DNA of 36,265 bases. Source: Alphaproteobacteria bacterium (GTDB taxonomy: Bacteria; Pseudomonadota; Alphaproteobacteria; Caulobacterales; Aquidulcibacteraceae). Location: assembly GCA_016124255.1 (NCBI GenBank), contig WGOB01000060.1:1-36265 (forward strand). Reading direction: 5' to 3'. The position numbers and the translations under genes were made by a program. Below the pieces are notes generated by a model, which was not told where the DNA came from, searched no databases, and worked only from the letters and a program-made list of their open reading frames with translations. The first letter of the stretch is position 1. Each line of letters begins with the position of its first letter. Shown in pieces: positions 5,995 to 14,700 of this stretch.

Positions 5995-7365
5995 TTACGA
6001 CGGCGATTGCCCCAGTCCCAGCGCCGCGGCGAGCGCAATCGCGGCCTGCGCGCGCTCGGCCTCGGCGACGGCGAGCGCGGCGTCGGCGTCATAGAGCGTG
6101 CGGTCCGCGGTCAGCACGTCGAGGAAGCTGGTGAGGCCGCTGCGATAGCGCGCCTGCGCCAGCGTCGCGGCATCGCGGGCGGAAGCGCGCGCTTGCGCTT
6201 GCGCGTCGACGCGCGCGCGCGCGTTGGCCAGCCGCGCACGCTGCGTTTCCACATCGGCGAGGCGATCGAGCACGGCTTGGCGCAGCTGCGCCGCCTCCGC
6301 CTCCGCCGCGTAATTCTCTGCGCGCGCCAGCGCGCGCAGGCGGCCGAAATTGAACAGCGGCGCGGTGAGCGCGATGGCGCTCTGGGTCTGGTCGCCATCA
6401 CTCAGCGCGCCGCTGAAGCCGCTGGGCGCCGACACGCTCAACAGCGCCGCCTCCAGGCTCACGCGCGGCCAGAGATCGGCCCGCGCGGCCGCGGCGGTGA
6501 AGCCGGCGCGCGCCAGACGCGCTTCGGCTGCGGCGATGTCGGGATGATGTGCGAGCACATCGGCCGGCGCGCTGAGCATCTGATCGGTTCTGATGTCGGG
6601 GATCGGCTGGGCCGCGGCCAGCGCTTGGCTCAACGCGCCCGGCTCTAAGCCGAGCAGCGCTTCCAGCGCCAATCGCGCCTCCGTTTCGGCCTGGGCGAAT
6701 TGGGGAAGCCGCGCGCGCGCGGCGTCTCGCGCCGCGCGCGCCTGTGCGGGGCTCAATCCGCTTTCGAGGCCCGCGCTGTAGCGGCTGTCGGACAGCGCGA
6801 AGCTCTCGGCGGCGGCGTGTTCGCCGGCGGCGGCGGCGGCGCGCTGGGCCTGGGCGCTGCGCAAGGCGATGTAGAGATCAGCGGCGGTGCGCCGCGCTTC
6901 GATGCGCGCCAGGCGCAGCAGCGCGTCGCGTTCGTTCGCGGTTGCGCCCGCAGCGCGCAATCGATTGCGGCTGGCGCCGAAGATATCAAGATCAAGGCCG
7001 ACGCCGAGTGAGGCTTGTTCAACGTCATAGGCTGGCGCGTCGGCGAGATCGGTTCGGCTCGCCTCGCCGTTCGCCGTGATGCTCGGCAGAAGCGATCCGC
7101 GCGCGGCGGCGACGCGCGCGCGCGCCTCCAGGTAGCGCGCTTCGGCTTCGGCGATGCTGTTGATTGCGCCGGCGCGGTCGATGAGATCGATCAGCGCGGG
7201 ATCGGATACGCCGTCGCGCCACCAGGCGTCGATCGCCGCGCCGGATCGCGGTGCACTTTCACCAAGCCATTGCGACGGCGCGGACGCGGGCGGATCGATG
7301 TTGGGCGCCGTCACGCATCCGGTTGCGATCGAGAGCGCGGCGAGCGCGGTGACGCGGGCTTTCAT
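5995..7365 (-). CDS. Outer-membrane efflux lipoprotein (TolC/NodT family)
   Basis: 456 aa with a lipoprotein signal: basic start, hydrophobic AALSIATG and Cys17 of the lipobox. The body is two repeats of long amphipathic helices rich in Ala and Arg (for example the stretch around EIARYLEARARVAAARGSLLP) interrupted by beta segments, the TolC arrangement. Typical NodT members are about 450-500 aa, so it is full length. It would form the trimeric outer-membrane exit duct for the adaptor/ATPase/permease encoded just upstream in the same operon. Its start overlaps the adaptor stop by 4 bp (7362-7365). Confidence 0.86.
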   Translation of the reverse strand: MKARVTALAALSIATGCVTAPNIDPPASAPSQWLGESAPRSGAAIDAWWRDGVSDPALIDLIDRAGAINSIAEAEARYLEARARVAAARGSLLPSITANGEASRTDLADAPAYDVEQASLGVGLDLDIFGASRNRLRAAGATANERDALLRLARIEARRTAADLYIALRSAQAQRAAAAAGEHAAAESFALSDSRYSAGLESGLSPAQARAARDAARARLPQFAQAETEARLALEALLGLEPGALSQALAAAQPIPDIRTDQMLSAPADVLAHHPDIAAAEARLARAGFTAAAARADLWPRVSLEAALLSVSAPSGFSGALSDGDQTQSAIALTAPLFNFGRLRALARAENYAAEAEAAQLRQAVLDRLADVETQRARLANARARVDAQAQARASARDAATLAQARYRSGLTSFLDVLTADRTLYDADAALAVAEAERAQAAIALAAALGLGQSPS

Positions 7366-8291
7366 TGCGGCGCCTCCGGCGCGATCAAGGGGCGCGCGGC
7401 GACGAACACATCCATCTGCTGGCCGACAAGCGCATCGAGCGCTGCGGGATCGAACGCGTAGATGGCCTCTACGACGCGCGTATCGACGCGCTCGGCGCCG
7501 CCGTTGAGATTGGTCTTCGGCCGCGCCTGCGGCTCCAGACGGACAAAGGTCAGCGGCACGCGGCGGCTCGCATCGCCGCGCAGCGCGCCCTCGGCGCGGG
7601 CGTCGGCGCCGATCCGGCCGAAATCCTCCTCATCGATCTGCACGCGCACGTGCAGCGTCTCAGTGGCGCCGAGCGCCATCAGCGGGTCGCTGATCAGACC
7701 GGCCTGCGCGAACTCGCCGGGGCGCACGTTTACGCGCAGCACCTCGCCCGCGATCGGCGCACGCGTGGTGTGCCGCGCGATCTCGACTTCAAGTTCGCGC
7801 ACGCGGGCGCGGGCCAGCGACAGATCGGCCTCGGCGCGATCGGCGGCGAAGCGCGCGCGGTCGCGCTCATCGGCGCTGGCGGCGCGGGGATCGGGCAAAT
7901 TGTCGAACAGCGCGAGGCGCGCCTGTGCATCGCGCACGGCGATCTGCGACACCGACAAGGACGCCCGCGCCGAGGAGAGCGCCGCTTCGGCTGCGCGCGT
8001 GTCCAATCGGAAGAGGGCCGCGCCGGCTTCGACCGCTTGTCCCGGGCGCACGTAAACGTCGCGCACGACGCCGGACAGCTCGGTCGCGATCTCGAGCGTT
8101 TCACTCGACGGCTCGACCACGCCGACCGCGGCGACGCTTGCGCCCAATTGCGCGCTCGCGCTCGGCGGGGGAATGGCGGGCGCGCCCGTGGCGGCGCCGG
8201 GCTGATCGATGGCGACCACCGCAAAGCCGATCGCGCCGATGGCGGCGATCGGCAATCCGGCGCGTTTGGCGAGATTCATGTCAATGCGCAT
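7362..8291 (-). CDS. HlyD/MacA-type periplasmic adaptor (membrane fusion protein)
   Basis: 309 aa. One N-terminal membrane anchor (LPIAAIGAIGFAVVAI), then a biotinyl-lipoyl-like half (GVVRDVYVRPGQAVEAGAALFRLD), a helical hairpin (about 100-170) and the second lipoyl half (RAPIAGEVLRVNVRPGEF) followed by a beta-barrel. It bridges the inner-membrane ABC transporter and the TolC-like protein. The start at 8291 is chosen because GGAGAG sits 7 nt upstream; ATG 8279 and an upstream ATG/GTG at 8315 are alternatives. It overlaps the ATPase gene by 11 bp and the outer membrane gene by 4 bp, so the four genes are one tightly coupled operon. DevB is the closest analogue by context. Confidence 0.85.
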   Translation of the reverse strand: MRIDMNLAKRAGLPIAAIGAIGFAVVAIDQPGAATGAPAIPPPSASAQLGASVAAVGVVEPSSETLEIATELSGVVRDVYVRPGQAVEAGAALFRLDTRAAEAALSSARASLSVSQIAVRDAQARLALFDNLPDPRAASADERDRARFAADRAEADLSLARARVRELEVEIARHTTRAPIAGEVLRVNVRPGEFAQAGLISDPLMALGATETLHVRVQIDEEDFGRIGADARAEGALRGDASRRVPLTFVRLEPQARPKTNLNGGAERVDTRVVEAIYAFDPAALDALVGQQMDVFVAARPLIAPEAPQ

Positions 8292-8985
8292 GACGGGGCT
8301 CTCCATGATCCGCATCCGGAGCGATGCGGCCGTCTTCGATGTGAAGGATGCGATCGGCGAAGCGGTAGATCCGGTCGTCGTGGGTGACGACGAGCACGGC
8401 GCGATCGGGGCTCTTGGCGGCGTCTTCCAGCAGGCGCATCACGCCTTGGCCGGCTTCGGCGTCGAGCGCGGCGGTCGGTTCGTCGCAAACGATGAGCGCG
8501 GGTTCGTGCACGAGCGCGCGCGCGATCGCGACGCGCTGCTGCTGCCCGCCGGACAATTGCCGCGGCAGTTTCCAGGCGTGATCGGCGAGGCCCAATTGCG
8601 CGAGCACGTCGGTCGCGCGCCTGGTCGCGGTTTCAGTTTTCGTTCCGTCGGCGATGAGCGGGATCGCGGCGTTCTCCGCAGCGGTCAGCGTGCCGATCAG
8701 GTTGTATTGCTGGAAGATGAAGCCGATGCGGCGGCGGCGAAACCGAACGAGCTCCGCGTCGCGCATCTGGTCGAGGCGTTCACCCATCACCTCCACGGCG
8801 CCGTCCGTCGGCGAAAGCGTGCCCGACAGGATGGAGAGCATCGTCGTCTTGCCCGAGCCCGAGGGGCCGACGAGAAACGTCATCGCGCCGTACGCGACAT
8901 CCAGCGAGACGCGGTGAAGCACACGAATGCTGCCCGCCCCGCTGGGGAATTCCATCACCACGTCCTGTGCGCGCGCTGCAAGCAT
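8281..8985 (-). CDS. ABC transporter ATP-binding protein (DevA/MacB/LolD type)
   Basis: 234 aa, a complete nucleotide-binding domain: Walker A GPSGSGKT (40-47), Q-loop FQQYNLI (91-97), signature LSGGQQQR (144-151), Walker B ALIVCDEP (163-170), and switch His in VVTHDDR. The insert-free, short form with IGFIFQQYNLIGTLTA is typical of the LolD/MacB/DevA group that powers mechanotransmission transporters instead of classical substrate translocation. It lies between the adaptor and the permease, 4 bp from the latter. No substrate is indicated by the sequence. Confidence 0.9.
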   Translation of the reverse strand: MLAARAQDVVMEFPSGAGSIRVLHRVSLDVAYGAMTFLVGPSGSGKTTMLSILSGTLSPTDGAVEVMGERLDQMRDAELVRFRRRRIGFIFQQYNLIGTLTAAENAAIPLIADGTKTETATRRATDVLAQLGLADHAWKLPRQLSGGQQQRVAIARALVHEPALIVCDEPTAALDAEAGQGVMRLLEDAAKSPDRAVLVVTHDDRIYRFADRILHIEDGRIAPDADHGEPRHAH

Positions 8986-8989
8986 GAGG

Positions 8990-10129
8990 TCAGCCCCGGA
9001 ACACGATGGCGGGATCCATCTTCAGCACGCGTCGTACGCTGAAGAATGCGGATGCGGATACGATGACAAAGACGACCAGCGCGGCGCCGGCCACCACCTG
9101 CCAATGCAGGCTGAAGCCCTGCAGGCTCGGATCGTTGCGCCCAAAGAAGATGAAGGCCGCGGTGCCGCCGATGCCGAGGCCGTAGCCGATGAAGCCGACG
9201 AGCCAAGCCTGGCCCATCACCATCTGCAGGATCTGCTGGTTGGTGACGCCGATCGCTTTCAGCGCGCCGAAATTCTTGAGGTTCTCGGTGATGAACATCG
9301 CCAGCGTCAGCGCGGTGATGACCACGGCCACCAATACGCCGAGCCCGATGGCGATCCCGAACGACAGCGGAATGCCGGTGTTGTTGATGATGAAATCGAC
9401 GCCGGCGCGCGCGAACTGATCGCGGGTGAGCGCGCGGAGGCCGGTCTGCGCCTCGATCCGCGCCGCGAGGTCGGCGGGCGAGACGCCGTCCCGCGCGCCG
9501 ACGAGCACGAAGGAAAGCTTGTTGCGCTCCGGCGGCGTGATCGAGATCGCGTCGGTGTATTTCATGAAGACGATGGGCAGGCCGGCGAAGGTGGTGAGCG
9601 CGCGGGTCTCGCCGGTGATCGTGACCCGGTTGTCGTTGATCTCCGCGGTCTGGCCGACCGGGTCGCGGCCGTCGGGGAAGACGAGATGCGCGGTGCCGCG
9701 GTCGATCACGATGGCGTTGCGGCCGCGGATCGCGTTCGCGGCCTCGGCGCGGTTGGCCGGGGGCAACCCGATCAGGCTCTGGTTGTCGACGCCGATCAGC
9801 GTGACCGCCGCCAGTGCTCCGTCCGCCGAGCGGAGCGTTGAGGGGCCCCGGAAATAGGGCGCGGCCCACGCCACTCCATCCACCGAGCGGACCCGATAAA
9901 GCGCCTGGTCGCTCAGCGCCTCGGGCTGGTCGGCCTGGCGCACGCGCGGGTCCATGACCCAGACCTGGGCCTCGCGCACGTCCAGCACCGGATTGGCGCC
10001 CCAGGTCAGAAGGCCAATGAAAATAGAGGTCTGCTGCGTCATGAGCAGGGTGGCGAAGCCGATCCCGAGCGCCAGGCCGAGATATTTCACCCGGTCCCCC
10101 ATCAGCATCTTGAGTGCGATGTTAAGCAT
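8990..10129 (-). CDS. ABC transporter permease (DevC/FtsX family)
   Basis: 379 aa with the FtsX/MacB topology: TM1 near residues 17-38 (YLGLALGIGFATLLMTQQTS), a large periplasmic domain (about 45-245), then three C-terminal TM segments (IGLGVLVAVVITALTLAMFI, a second near AWLVGFIGYGLGIGGTAAFI, and VVAGAALVVFVIVSASAFF). The C-terminal MDPAIVFRG is the usual end of DevC-like permeases. First gene of the four-gene efflux operon. Its start lies 39-90 bp from the paired ACTG-N7-CAGT sites, so the divergent TetR protein probably controls it. Confidence 0.87.
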   Translation of the reverse strand: MLNIALKMLMGDRVKYLGLALGIGFATLLMTQQTSIFIGLLTWGANPVLDVREAQVWVMDPRVRQADQPEALSDQALYRVRSVDGVAWAAPYFRGPSTLRSADGALAAVTLIGVDNQSLIGLPPANRAEAANAIRGRNAIVIDRGTAHLVFPDGRDPVGQTAEINDNRVTITGETRALTTFAGLPIVFMKYTDAISITPPERNKLSFVLVGARDGVSPADLAARIEAQTGLRALTRDQFARAGVDFIINNTGIPLSFGIAIGLGVLVAVVITALTLAMFITENLKNFGALKAIGVTNQQILQMVMGQAWLVGFIGYGLGIGGTAAFIFFGRNDPSLQGFSLHWQVVAGAALVVFVIVSASAFFSVRRVLKMDPAIVFRG

Positions 10130-10167
10130 GATCCCCCACGCTTCGGCGGCCGCTGGATCGGCGGCGA

Positions 10168-10218
10168 TTGAACTGGTACGTTCAGTTCAATAGCATGGAT
10201 CACACTGAACGGTACAGT
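10168..10218. promoter_or_regulatory. Two operator-like sites ACTG-N7-CAGT between the efflux operon and tetR
   Basis: Site 1: TTGAACTG (10168-10175), 7-nt spacer, CAGTTCAA (10183-10190), an 8-bp perfect inverted repeat. Site 2: ACTG (10204-10207), 7-nt spacer, CAGT (10215-10218), with the shared core ACTG-N7-CAGT. Centres are 32 bp apart, about three helical turns. Both lie between the divergent genes, and site 2 touches the ATG at 10219, which suits repression of both directions by the adjacent TetR protein. Confidence 0.55.
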
Positions 10219-10848
10219 ATGGTCAGAAAAGAAAATCCAGCGGTCGAAGCGCCGACCTCACCAAAGCGGGAGGCGATCCTGGAGGCGGCCAAGGCGCTCT
10301 TCCTGTCGGAGCCCTATGATCGGGTGAGCATGGACGCGGTCGCGGCCGCCGCGAACGTCTCGAAAGTGACGATCTACGCGCATTTCGAGAACAAGGAGCG
10401 CCTCTTCATCGCGGCGATCGGCGCAGGGTGCCTGGCGCTGTTCGACGAGGCGGTGATCGGCGCCAAGCGCTCCGACGACCTCACGACCGTGCTGGCCGAT
10501 CTTGGCTTCCGTTTCGTGCAGAACATCACCAACCCGGACGTGAGCGCGCTTCATGGCGTGATGATCGCTGAAAACCAGCGCGGCGGCGAACTGACGCAAT
10601 TGTTCTATGATGCGCTCGTTGCGCGCTCCACGGACGTGCTGGCCGCACTCATCCAGGAAGCGTGCGAAAGCGGGCGGCTCTCGTGCGAAGATCCCCATCG
10701 CGCGGCGATCCAGTTCATTGCGATGGTGCAGGGCGACTTCTTCTATCGCCATCAACTGGGCCTGGGCGCGCCGTCCGCCTCTGAGCTGCGCGACTATGCG
10801 CGCGATTGCGCGGCGATGTTCCTGCGCGCGTACGCGCCCGGGGGTTAG
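10219..10848 (+). CDS. TetR/AcrR family regulator of the efflux operon
   Basis: 209 aa. The N-terminal TetR helix-turn-helix is clear: REAILEAAKALFLSEPYDRVSMDAVAAAANVSKVTIYAHFENKERLF (about residues 17-63, recognition helix SKVTIYAHF). A C-terminal ligand/dimer domain of the TetR_C AefR-like type follows. The start is uncertain: 10219 fits domain length, while 10198 (ATG) and a TTG at 10168 would place the coding region over the operators. No good ribosome binding site precedes any of them, so the mRNA may be leaderless. Divergent to the DevBCA-like operon, hence likely its repressor. The 3' end overlaps the next, convergent TetR gene by the TTAG tetranucleotide. Confidence 0.83.
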   Translation: MVRKENPAVEAPTSPKREAILEAAKALFLSEPYDRVSMDAVAAAANVSKVTIYAHFENKERLFIAAIGAGCLALFDEAVIGAKRSDDLTTVLADLGFRFVQNITNPDVSALHGVMIAENQRGGELTQLFYDALVARSTDVLAALIQEACESGRLSCEDPHRAAIQFIAMVQGDFFYRHQLGLGAPSASELRDYARDCAAMFLRAYAPGG

Positions 10849-11510
10849 CGATCCGACAAGAGGCCGAGCCCATCGGCAATGGTTTCCAGCGCCGGACGGA
10901 GAATTGCGCGCGCCGTCAGCGGAGGCGGCAGCATGCCGGCGAGCTCGAGCATGATGGCGCCGTGGCATTGCGACCAGAGCATGTGCGCGCCGATCGCTGA
11001 CGCGCGTGCGGGGCGCCCCGGAATCCGTGGAGAGAGCGTGGCGCGTGCGCGGTCGCGCGCGGCGACGAGATCGGGATATCTGTCAGCCGTCGGCTGGAAG
11101 ACGTCGAACATCAGGCGGTACGCATGCCGGTTGCCGAACGCGAAGGCGAGGTAGGCCTCCATCCTCCCGCGCAGAAATGCGCGAGAGAACTTTCCGTCGG
11201 CCGGGGCGTCGGCTGAACCGCGCGCCTTGCGATCGAAGCTTTCGATGGCGTCGGCGAAGCGGTTGAACGCGCGCGTCCGGACGGCCGCGAGGATTTCGTC
11301 CTTGTCGGTGAAATAGCGATACGGGGTCATTTGCGAAACGCCGATCGCCTGCGCGAGTTCACGCATAGTGGCGCTCTCAACGCCTTTGGCCACGAACAGG
11401 GCTTCGGCCGCGTCGCAAAGGCGGTCGCGGAACGATTCGACATCACGCTTGGAGAGAGGCTTGGGCACGAGCGGCTCGTTGTTTCGCTTGCATCTGCGTG
11501 AAGCGCGCAT
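10845..11510 (-). CDS. TetR family regulator with WHG-type C-terminal domain
   Basis: 221 aa. DNA-binding domain about 25-75: RLCDAAEALFVAKGVESATMRELAQAIGVSQMTPYRYFTDKDEIL. The C-terminal part (AFGNRHAYRLMFDV, LWSQCHGAIMLELAG) matches the WHG/TetR_C_33 type. It is divergent from the DUF2306 gene with only 29 bp between, and that gap holds TTTACA-A-TGTAAA (11514-11526), a typical TetR operator, so it probably represses itself and the membrane protein. No clear ribosome binding site precedes the ATG, and the operator sits right at the start. It is not closely similar to the neighbouring TetR. Confidence 0.84.
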   Translation of the reverse strand: MRASRRCKRNNEPLVPKPLSKRDVESFRDRLCDAAEALFVAKGVESATMRELAQAIGVSQMTPYRYFTDKDEILAAVRTRAFNRFADAIESFDRKARGSADAPADGKFSRAFLRGRMEAYLAFAFGNRHAYRLMFDVFQPTADRYPDLVAARDRARATLSPRIPGRPARASAIGAHMLWSQCHGAIMLELAGMLPPPLTARAILRPALETIADGLGLLSDR

Positions 11511-11513
11511 AAG

Positions 11514-11526
11514 TTTACAATGTAAA
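11514..11526. promoter_or_regulatory. TetR-type operator TTTACA-A-TGTAAA
   Basis: Perfect inverted repeat of 6 bp around one base in the 29-bp gap between the divergent TetR and DUF2306 genes. An AT-rich TTTACANTGTAAA site is characteristic of TetR-family operators. Confidence 0.6.
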
Positions 11527-11539
11527 TTATAGGTGCACG

Positions 11540-12046
11540 ATGGTGGATCACGCTACCAGCGCGCCAGCGGCTGGCGCTTGGTCTTTGTCTGCGGGGGCGT
11601 GTGCGCTGATCGCCGCGGCGGCGTTTTCAGCCGGCTTCCTGCTCGCGCGGGCGCCTCGATACGACCTCATCCTGGCGGCGCCGGGTGTCGTTCAGGCGCA
11701 TCTCTACGCCGCGGTCGCGGCGCTCGGCGTGGGCGGGGCGTTGCTGCTCTGGCGCAAAGGCCGCACGTTCCATCGCTTCGTCGGCTGGATATGGGTCATC
11801 GCAGTCGGCGTCGCCATCGTCACGGCGGCGTTCATCATGGACGAAGAGTCGGGACGCTGGAGTTGGATCCATGCAGCCACCGCCTGGACCGCTCTTGCCT
11901 TGCCGATCGGCGTCCTCGCGGCCAAGCGCCACGACGTGAAACTGCACCGCCGCATGATGACGGCGCTCTACATCGCCGGCCTGATCGGCGCGCTGGCGCT
12001 GGCGTTCATCCCGGATCGTCTGATGTGGCGCGTGTTCTTCGGATAG
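11540..12046 (+). CDS. DUF2306 integral membrane protein
   Basis: 168 aa, four predicted TM helices: AWSLSAGACALIAAAAFSAG, VVQAHLYAAVAALGVGGALLL, FVGWIWVIAVGVAIVTAAFIM, and WIHAATAWTALALPIGVLAA, followed by a fifth weaker segment ALYIAGLIGALALAFIPD. The pattern H(L)YAA...GRTFHRFVGWIWV...HRRMM is that of DUF2306, a family of small inner-membrane proteins with conserved His/Arg that resembles quinone or haem-related membrane proteins. Its biochemical role is not known. Regulation by the divergent TetR gene is likely through the operator at 11514-11526. Confidence 0.75.
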   Translation: MVDHATSAPAAGAWSLSAGACALIAAAAFSAGFLLARAPRYDLILAAPGVVQAHLYAAVAALGVGGALLLWRKGRTFHRFVGWIWVIAVGVAIVTAAFIMDEESGRWSWIHAATAWTALALPIGVLAAKRHDVKLHRRMMTALYIAGLIGALALAFIPDRLMWRVFFG

Positions 12047-12058
12047 CGGCCGCGGCGA

Positions 12059-13237
12059 CTAACGGCTCAACTCCTTCATCGCGTCTTCCAGCCCCTTCAG
12101 CGTCAGCGGGAACATGCGGTCGGCGCCGATGATGTCCCGGATGAGGCCGACGCTGGGCGTGTGGTCCCAATGGGCGCGCGGCACGGGGTTGAGCCACACG
12201 ACGCGCTCGTAGATGTCCGTCACGCGATGCAGCCACAGCGCGCCCGGCTCGTCATTCCAATGCTCGACGCTGCCGCCCGGATAGGTGATCTCGTAGGGGC
12301 TCATCGTCGCATCGCCGACGAACAGGATTTTATAGTCGTGCGGGAATTTGTGCAGCACCTCGAACGTTGAGGTCTTTTCCGTGTTGCGGCGGCGATTGTC
12401 CTTCCACACGCTCTCATAAAGACAATTGTGGAAGTAGAAGAATTCGAGGTGCTTGAACTCGGTCTTCGCGGCGGAGAACAATTCCTCGCAGAGCTTGATG
12501 TGCGCGTCCATCGAGCCGCCGATGTCGAGGAACAAGAGCACCTTGATCGTGTTGCGCCGTTCCGGGCGCATGAGAATATCGAGATAGCCCTGCCGCGCGG
12601 TTGAGCGGATGGTGCCGTCGAGATCGAATTCGTCGGGCGCGCCGGTGCGCGCGAACTTGCGCAACCGCCGCAGCGCCACCTTGATGTTGCGGGTGCCGAG
12701 CTCGACGCTGTCGTCGAGGTTCTTGTACTCGCGCTTGTCCCACACTTTGACGGCGCGGCCATGGCGGCCCTTATCCTGGCCGATGCGGATGCCTTCGGGG
12801 TGGTAGCCGTTGTTGCCGAACGGGCTCGTGCCGCCTGAGCCGATCCACTTGTTGCCGCCCTCGTGGCGATCTTTCTGTTCTTCGAGGCGCTGCTTCAGCG
12901 TCTCCATCAGCTCGTCCCAGCCGCCGCGCTCTTCGATCTGATCCTTCTCTTCCTCAGTCAGGTATTTCTCGGTCAGCGCGCGCAGCCATTCCTCAGGGAT
13001 CAGACCCTCGATGGTCTCGTGCACATAATCGACGCCCTTGAACACAGAGCCGAACACGCGATCGAACTTGTCGATGTGGCGCTCGTCCTTCACCAGCGCG
13101 GCGCGGGCGAGGTAATAGAAATCGTCGATCTTGGGCGGGATGACGTCCTTATCCAGACACTCCACGAGCGTCAGATATTCCTTTAGGGAAACCGGGACTT
13201 TCGCCGCCCGCAGCTCAGTGAAGAAGCGCTGAAACAT
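12059..13237 (-). CDS. CoxE-like VWA domain protein
   Basis: 392 aa. N-terminal helical region (1-130, with acidic/basic coiled stretch EEEKDQIEERGGWDELMETLK), then a conserved linker (GGTSPFGNNGYHPEGIRIG) and a C-terminal von Willebrand A domain. The MIDAS motif is DIGGSMD at residues 238-244 (DxGxS variant). CoxE-type proteins work with MoxR AAA+ ATPases in metal-centre insertion or protein activation. The partner ATPase is at 17245-18096 on the opposite strand, about 4 kb away, instead of in the usual adjacent position. The start at 13237 replaces a longer frame to 13423 whose N-terminus has no family resemblance. It is last in a row of three same-strand genes. Confidence 0.84.
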   Translation of the reverse strand: MFQRFFTELRAAKVPVSLKEYLTLVECLDKDVIPPKIDDFYYLARAALVKDERHIDKFDRVFGSVFKGVDYVHETIEGLIPEEWLRALTEKYLTEEEKDQIEERGGWDELMETLKQRLEEQKDRHEGGNKWIGSGGTSPFGNNGYHPEGIRIGQDKGRHGRAVKVWDKREYKNLDDSVELGTRNIKVALRRLRKFARTGAPDEFDLDGTIRSTARQGYLDILMRPERRNTIKVLLFLDIGGSMDAHIKLCEELFSAAKTEFKHLEFFYFHNCLYESVWKDNRRRNTEKTSTFEVLHKFPHDYKILFVGDATMSPYEITYPGGSVEHWNDEPGALWLHRVTDIYERVVWLNPVPRAHWDHTPSVGLIRDIIGADRMFPLTLKGLEDAMKELSR

Positions 13238-13268
13238 AGGCTGAGGATGCGCGCAGGCGGGCTTGGGT

Positions 13269-13919
13269 TCAAGGGCCCGCGGCGTCGTCCGGCGTCTCGG
13301 CGCGGTCCTGCAGCGTGCGTCGCCAGAGCGCGTCGGCCATGCGCTCGGCCTGGGCGCGGGCGTCGTCGCTCGGCGCCGGTCGCGAGAAGCGGAGCTTGAT
13401 CGTCCAGCCGTCGACCACCGCAACGCTCACCCATGTGAACAGCGGCACGGCGTCCGGCGCGGCGACGAGGAACCCGGCGCTCAGGCTCTCGGGCGTGGTG
13501 GGCGCTTGGTCCGGCTGAAGCTCGATCGGCGTCAACGTCGCGTCGCGGAAGCGATCCTCGATCTGGGCGCGCGCACCGTCGAGCTGCTCCCGATTGGTGG
13601 TGGGCTCAGGATAGCGCGTCGCGTAAAGCGTAACGAAGGCGTCGCCCAGACGCAGATCGCAGGCGGCGTCTTCGCCGCGCGGCAGGCCGCTGAACAGTAC
13701 AATCCGGTGCGGCGCCGGGGGATAGAAGACGCACACCATGCCGCTGCCGCGATGGCGCACGCGCACGGCGCTGGTTTCGCCATCGCCTTCCATGGGGGCG
13801 AAGACATCTTCCACGCCCTCGCGGGCGATCAGCGCCGCGGCGGGGTCGCCCGTATCCTGCGCGGCGGCCGACGACGCCAGGACGACCGCGGCGAGCAGCA
13901 TGAACAGGGCGCTGCGCAT
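13269..13919 (-). CDS. Secreted protein of unknown function
   Basis: 216 aa with a Sec signal peptide (LFMLLAAVVLASSAAAQ, cleavage about residue 21). The mature part has two Cys (in GMVCVFYPP and AACDLRLGD) that could form a disulfide and a mixed alpha/beta pattern. Family not recognised. It sits 11 bp downstream of the FMN-type gene and 31 bp upstream of the VWA gene, so it is likely co-transcribed with them. Confidence 0.72.
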   Translation of the reverse strand: MRSALFMLLAAVVLASSAAAQDTGDPAAALIAREGVEDVFAPMEGDGETSAVRVRHRGSGMVCVFYPPAPHRIVLFSGLPRGEDAACDLRLGDAFVTLYATRYPEPTTNREQLDGARAQIEDRFRDATLTPIELQPDQAPTTPESLSAGFLVAAPDAVPLFTWVSVAVVDGWTIKLRFSRPAPSDDARAQAERMADALWRRTLQDRAETPDDAAGP

Positions 13920-13930
13920 GATCCTCTCCC

Positions 13931-14548
13931 TCAGTAGAGTTCGGTCTTGGCGTTGTGTTCAAGCATCTGATCGATCGCTTCGGCCGGCGCGTCGAGCTTG
14001 ATCTGATCACGGTAGATCTGCCCGGCGCTGGGCATTGCGTCGCGCGCGGTGAAGCGCGCCGGATCCCAAAGGCCCGCGCGTCGGATCGCCTTGGTGCAAT
14101 GGAGATAGACTTCCCGCACCTCAACAATCATCACCGAGCGGGGCGGCTTGCCGTGTTCGATAAAGCGTTCCATCAGCGCTGGCGCCGTCGTCATCCGCGC
14201 TACGCCGTTCACGCGCAGAAGGTCCTCAAAGCCGGGGATGAAAAAGAGCAGCCCGACGCTCGGCGCGACTGTGAGGTTCGTCAGCGTGTCGAGGCGGTTG
14301 TTGCCGGGCCGGTCGGGCATCGCGAGTTCAGCATCGCTCAGAACATGGACAAAGCCTGGCGCGCCGCCGCGGGGCGACACGTCGGCCAAACCGTCCGGCC
14401 GCGCCGTGCCGATGCACAGGAAGGGGGAGAGCGCGATGAAGCGCTTGGAATGAGGATCGAGCGTGGCGATCTCCTTGCGCACCGCGCCGTCGCTTGGCGC
14501 CGCGTAGATCGCGCGCAGATCAGTCTCGTCGTTGAGCGTATCGGTCAT
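13931..14548 (-). CDS. Pyridoxamine 5'-phosphate oxidase-like FMN-binding protein (MSMEG_1061 type)
   Basis: 205 aa split-barrel flavoprotein. Recognisable features: FIALSPFLCIGTARPDGLADVSPRGGAPGFVHVL, then the PDRPGNNRLDTLTNLTVAPSVGLLFFIPG segment typical of this subgroup (both in pieces), and VREVYLHCTKAIRRAGLW near residue 150. Function within the family is unknown, probably a flavin-dependent reductase. The start at 14548 has GGAGG 8-10 nt upstream; an upstream in-frame ATG at 14653 overlaps the terminator and is rejected. First gene of the three-gene group ending with the VWA protein. Confidence 0.82.
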   Translation of the reverse strand: MTDTLNDETDLRAIYAAPSDGAVRKEIATLDPHSKRFIALSPFLCIGTARPDGLADVSPRGGAPGFVHVLSDAELAMPDRPGNNRLDTLTNLTVAPSVGLLFFIPGFEDLLRVNGVARMTTAPALMERFIEHGKPPRSVMIVEVREVYLHCTKAIRRAGLWDPARFTARDAMPSAGQIYRDQIKLDAPAEAIDQMLEHNAKTELY

Positions 14549-14620
14549 GGGCGGTTCCTCCCGCCTATGGCCTCTAGCGTCGGCGTCGGCGCCGCGCAAC
14601 GCAGCGGACGCAGCAAAGAG

Positions 14621-14650
14621 AAACGCCGCCCTCTCGCAAGGGCGGCGTTT
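14621..14650 (-). terminator. Terminator after the beta-barrel gene
   Basis: AAACGCCGCCCT (14621-14632), 6-nt loop, AGGGCGGCGTTT (14639-14650): a 12-bp perfect stem flanked by A/T ends. On the minus strand it ends in TTTCTC after the hairpin, 51 bp past the stop of the outer-membrane protein at 14701. Confidence 0.75.
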
Positions 14651-14700
14651 CAAACTCAGACGTGCAAGCCGGACGCCAAACGCCCGACGCGCGCGGGCGC

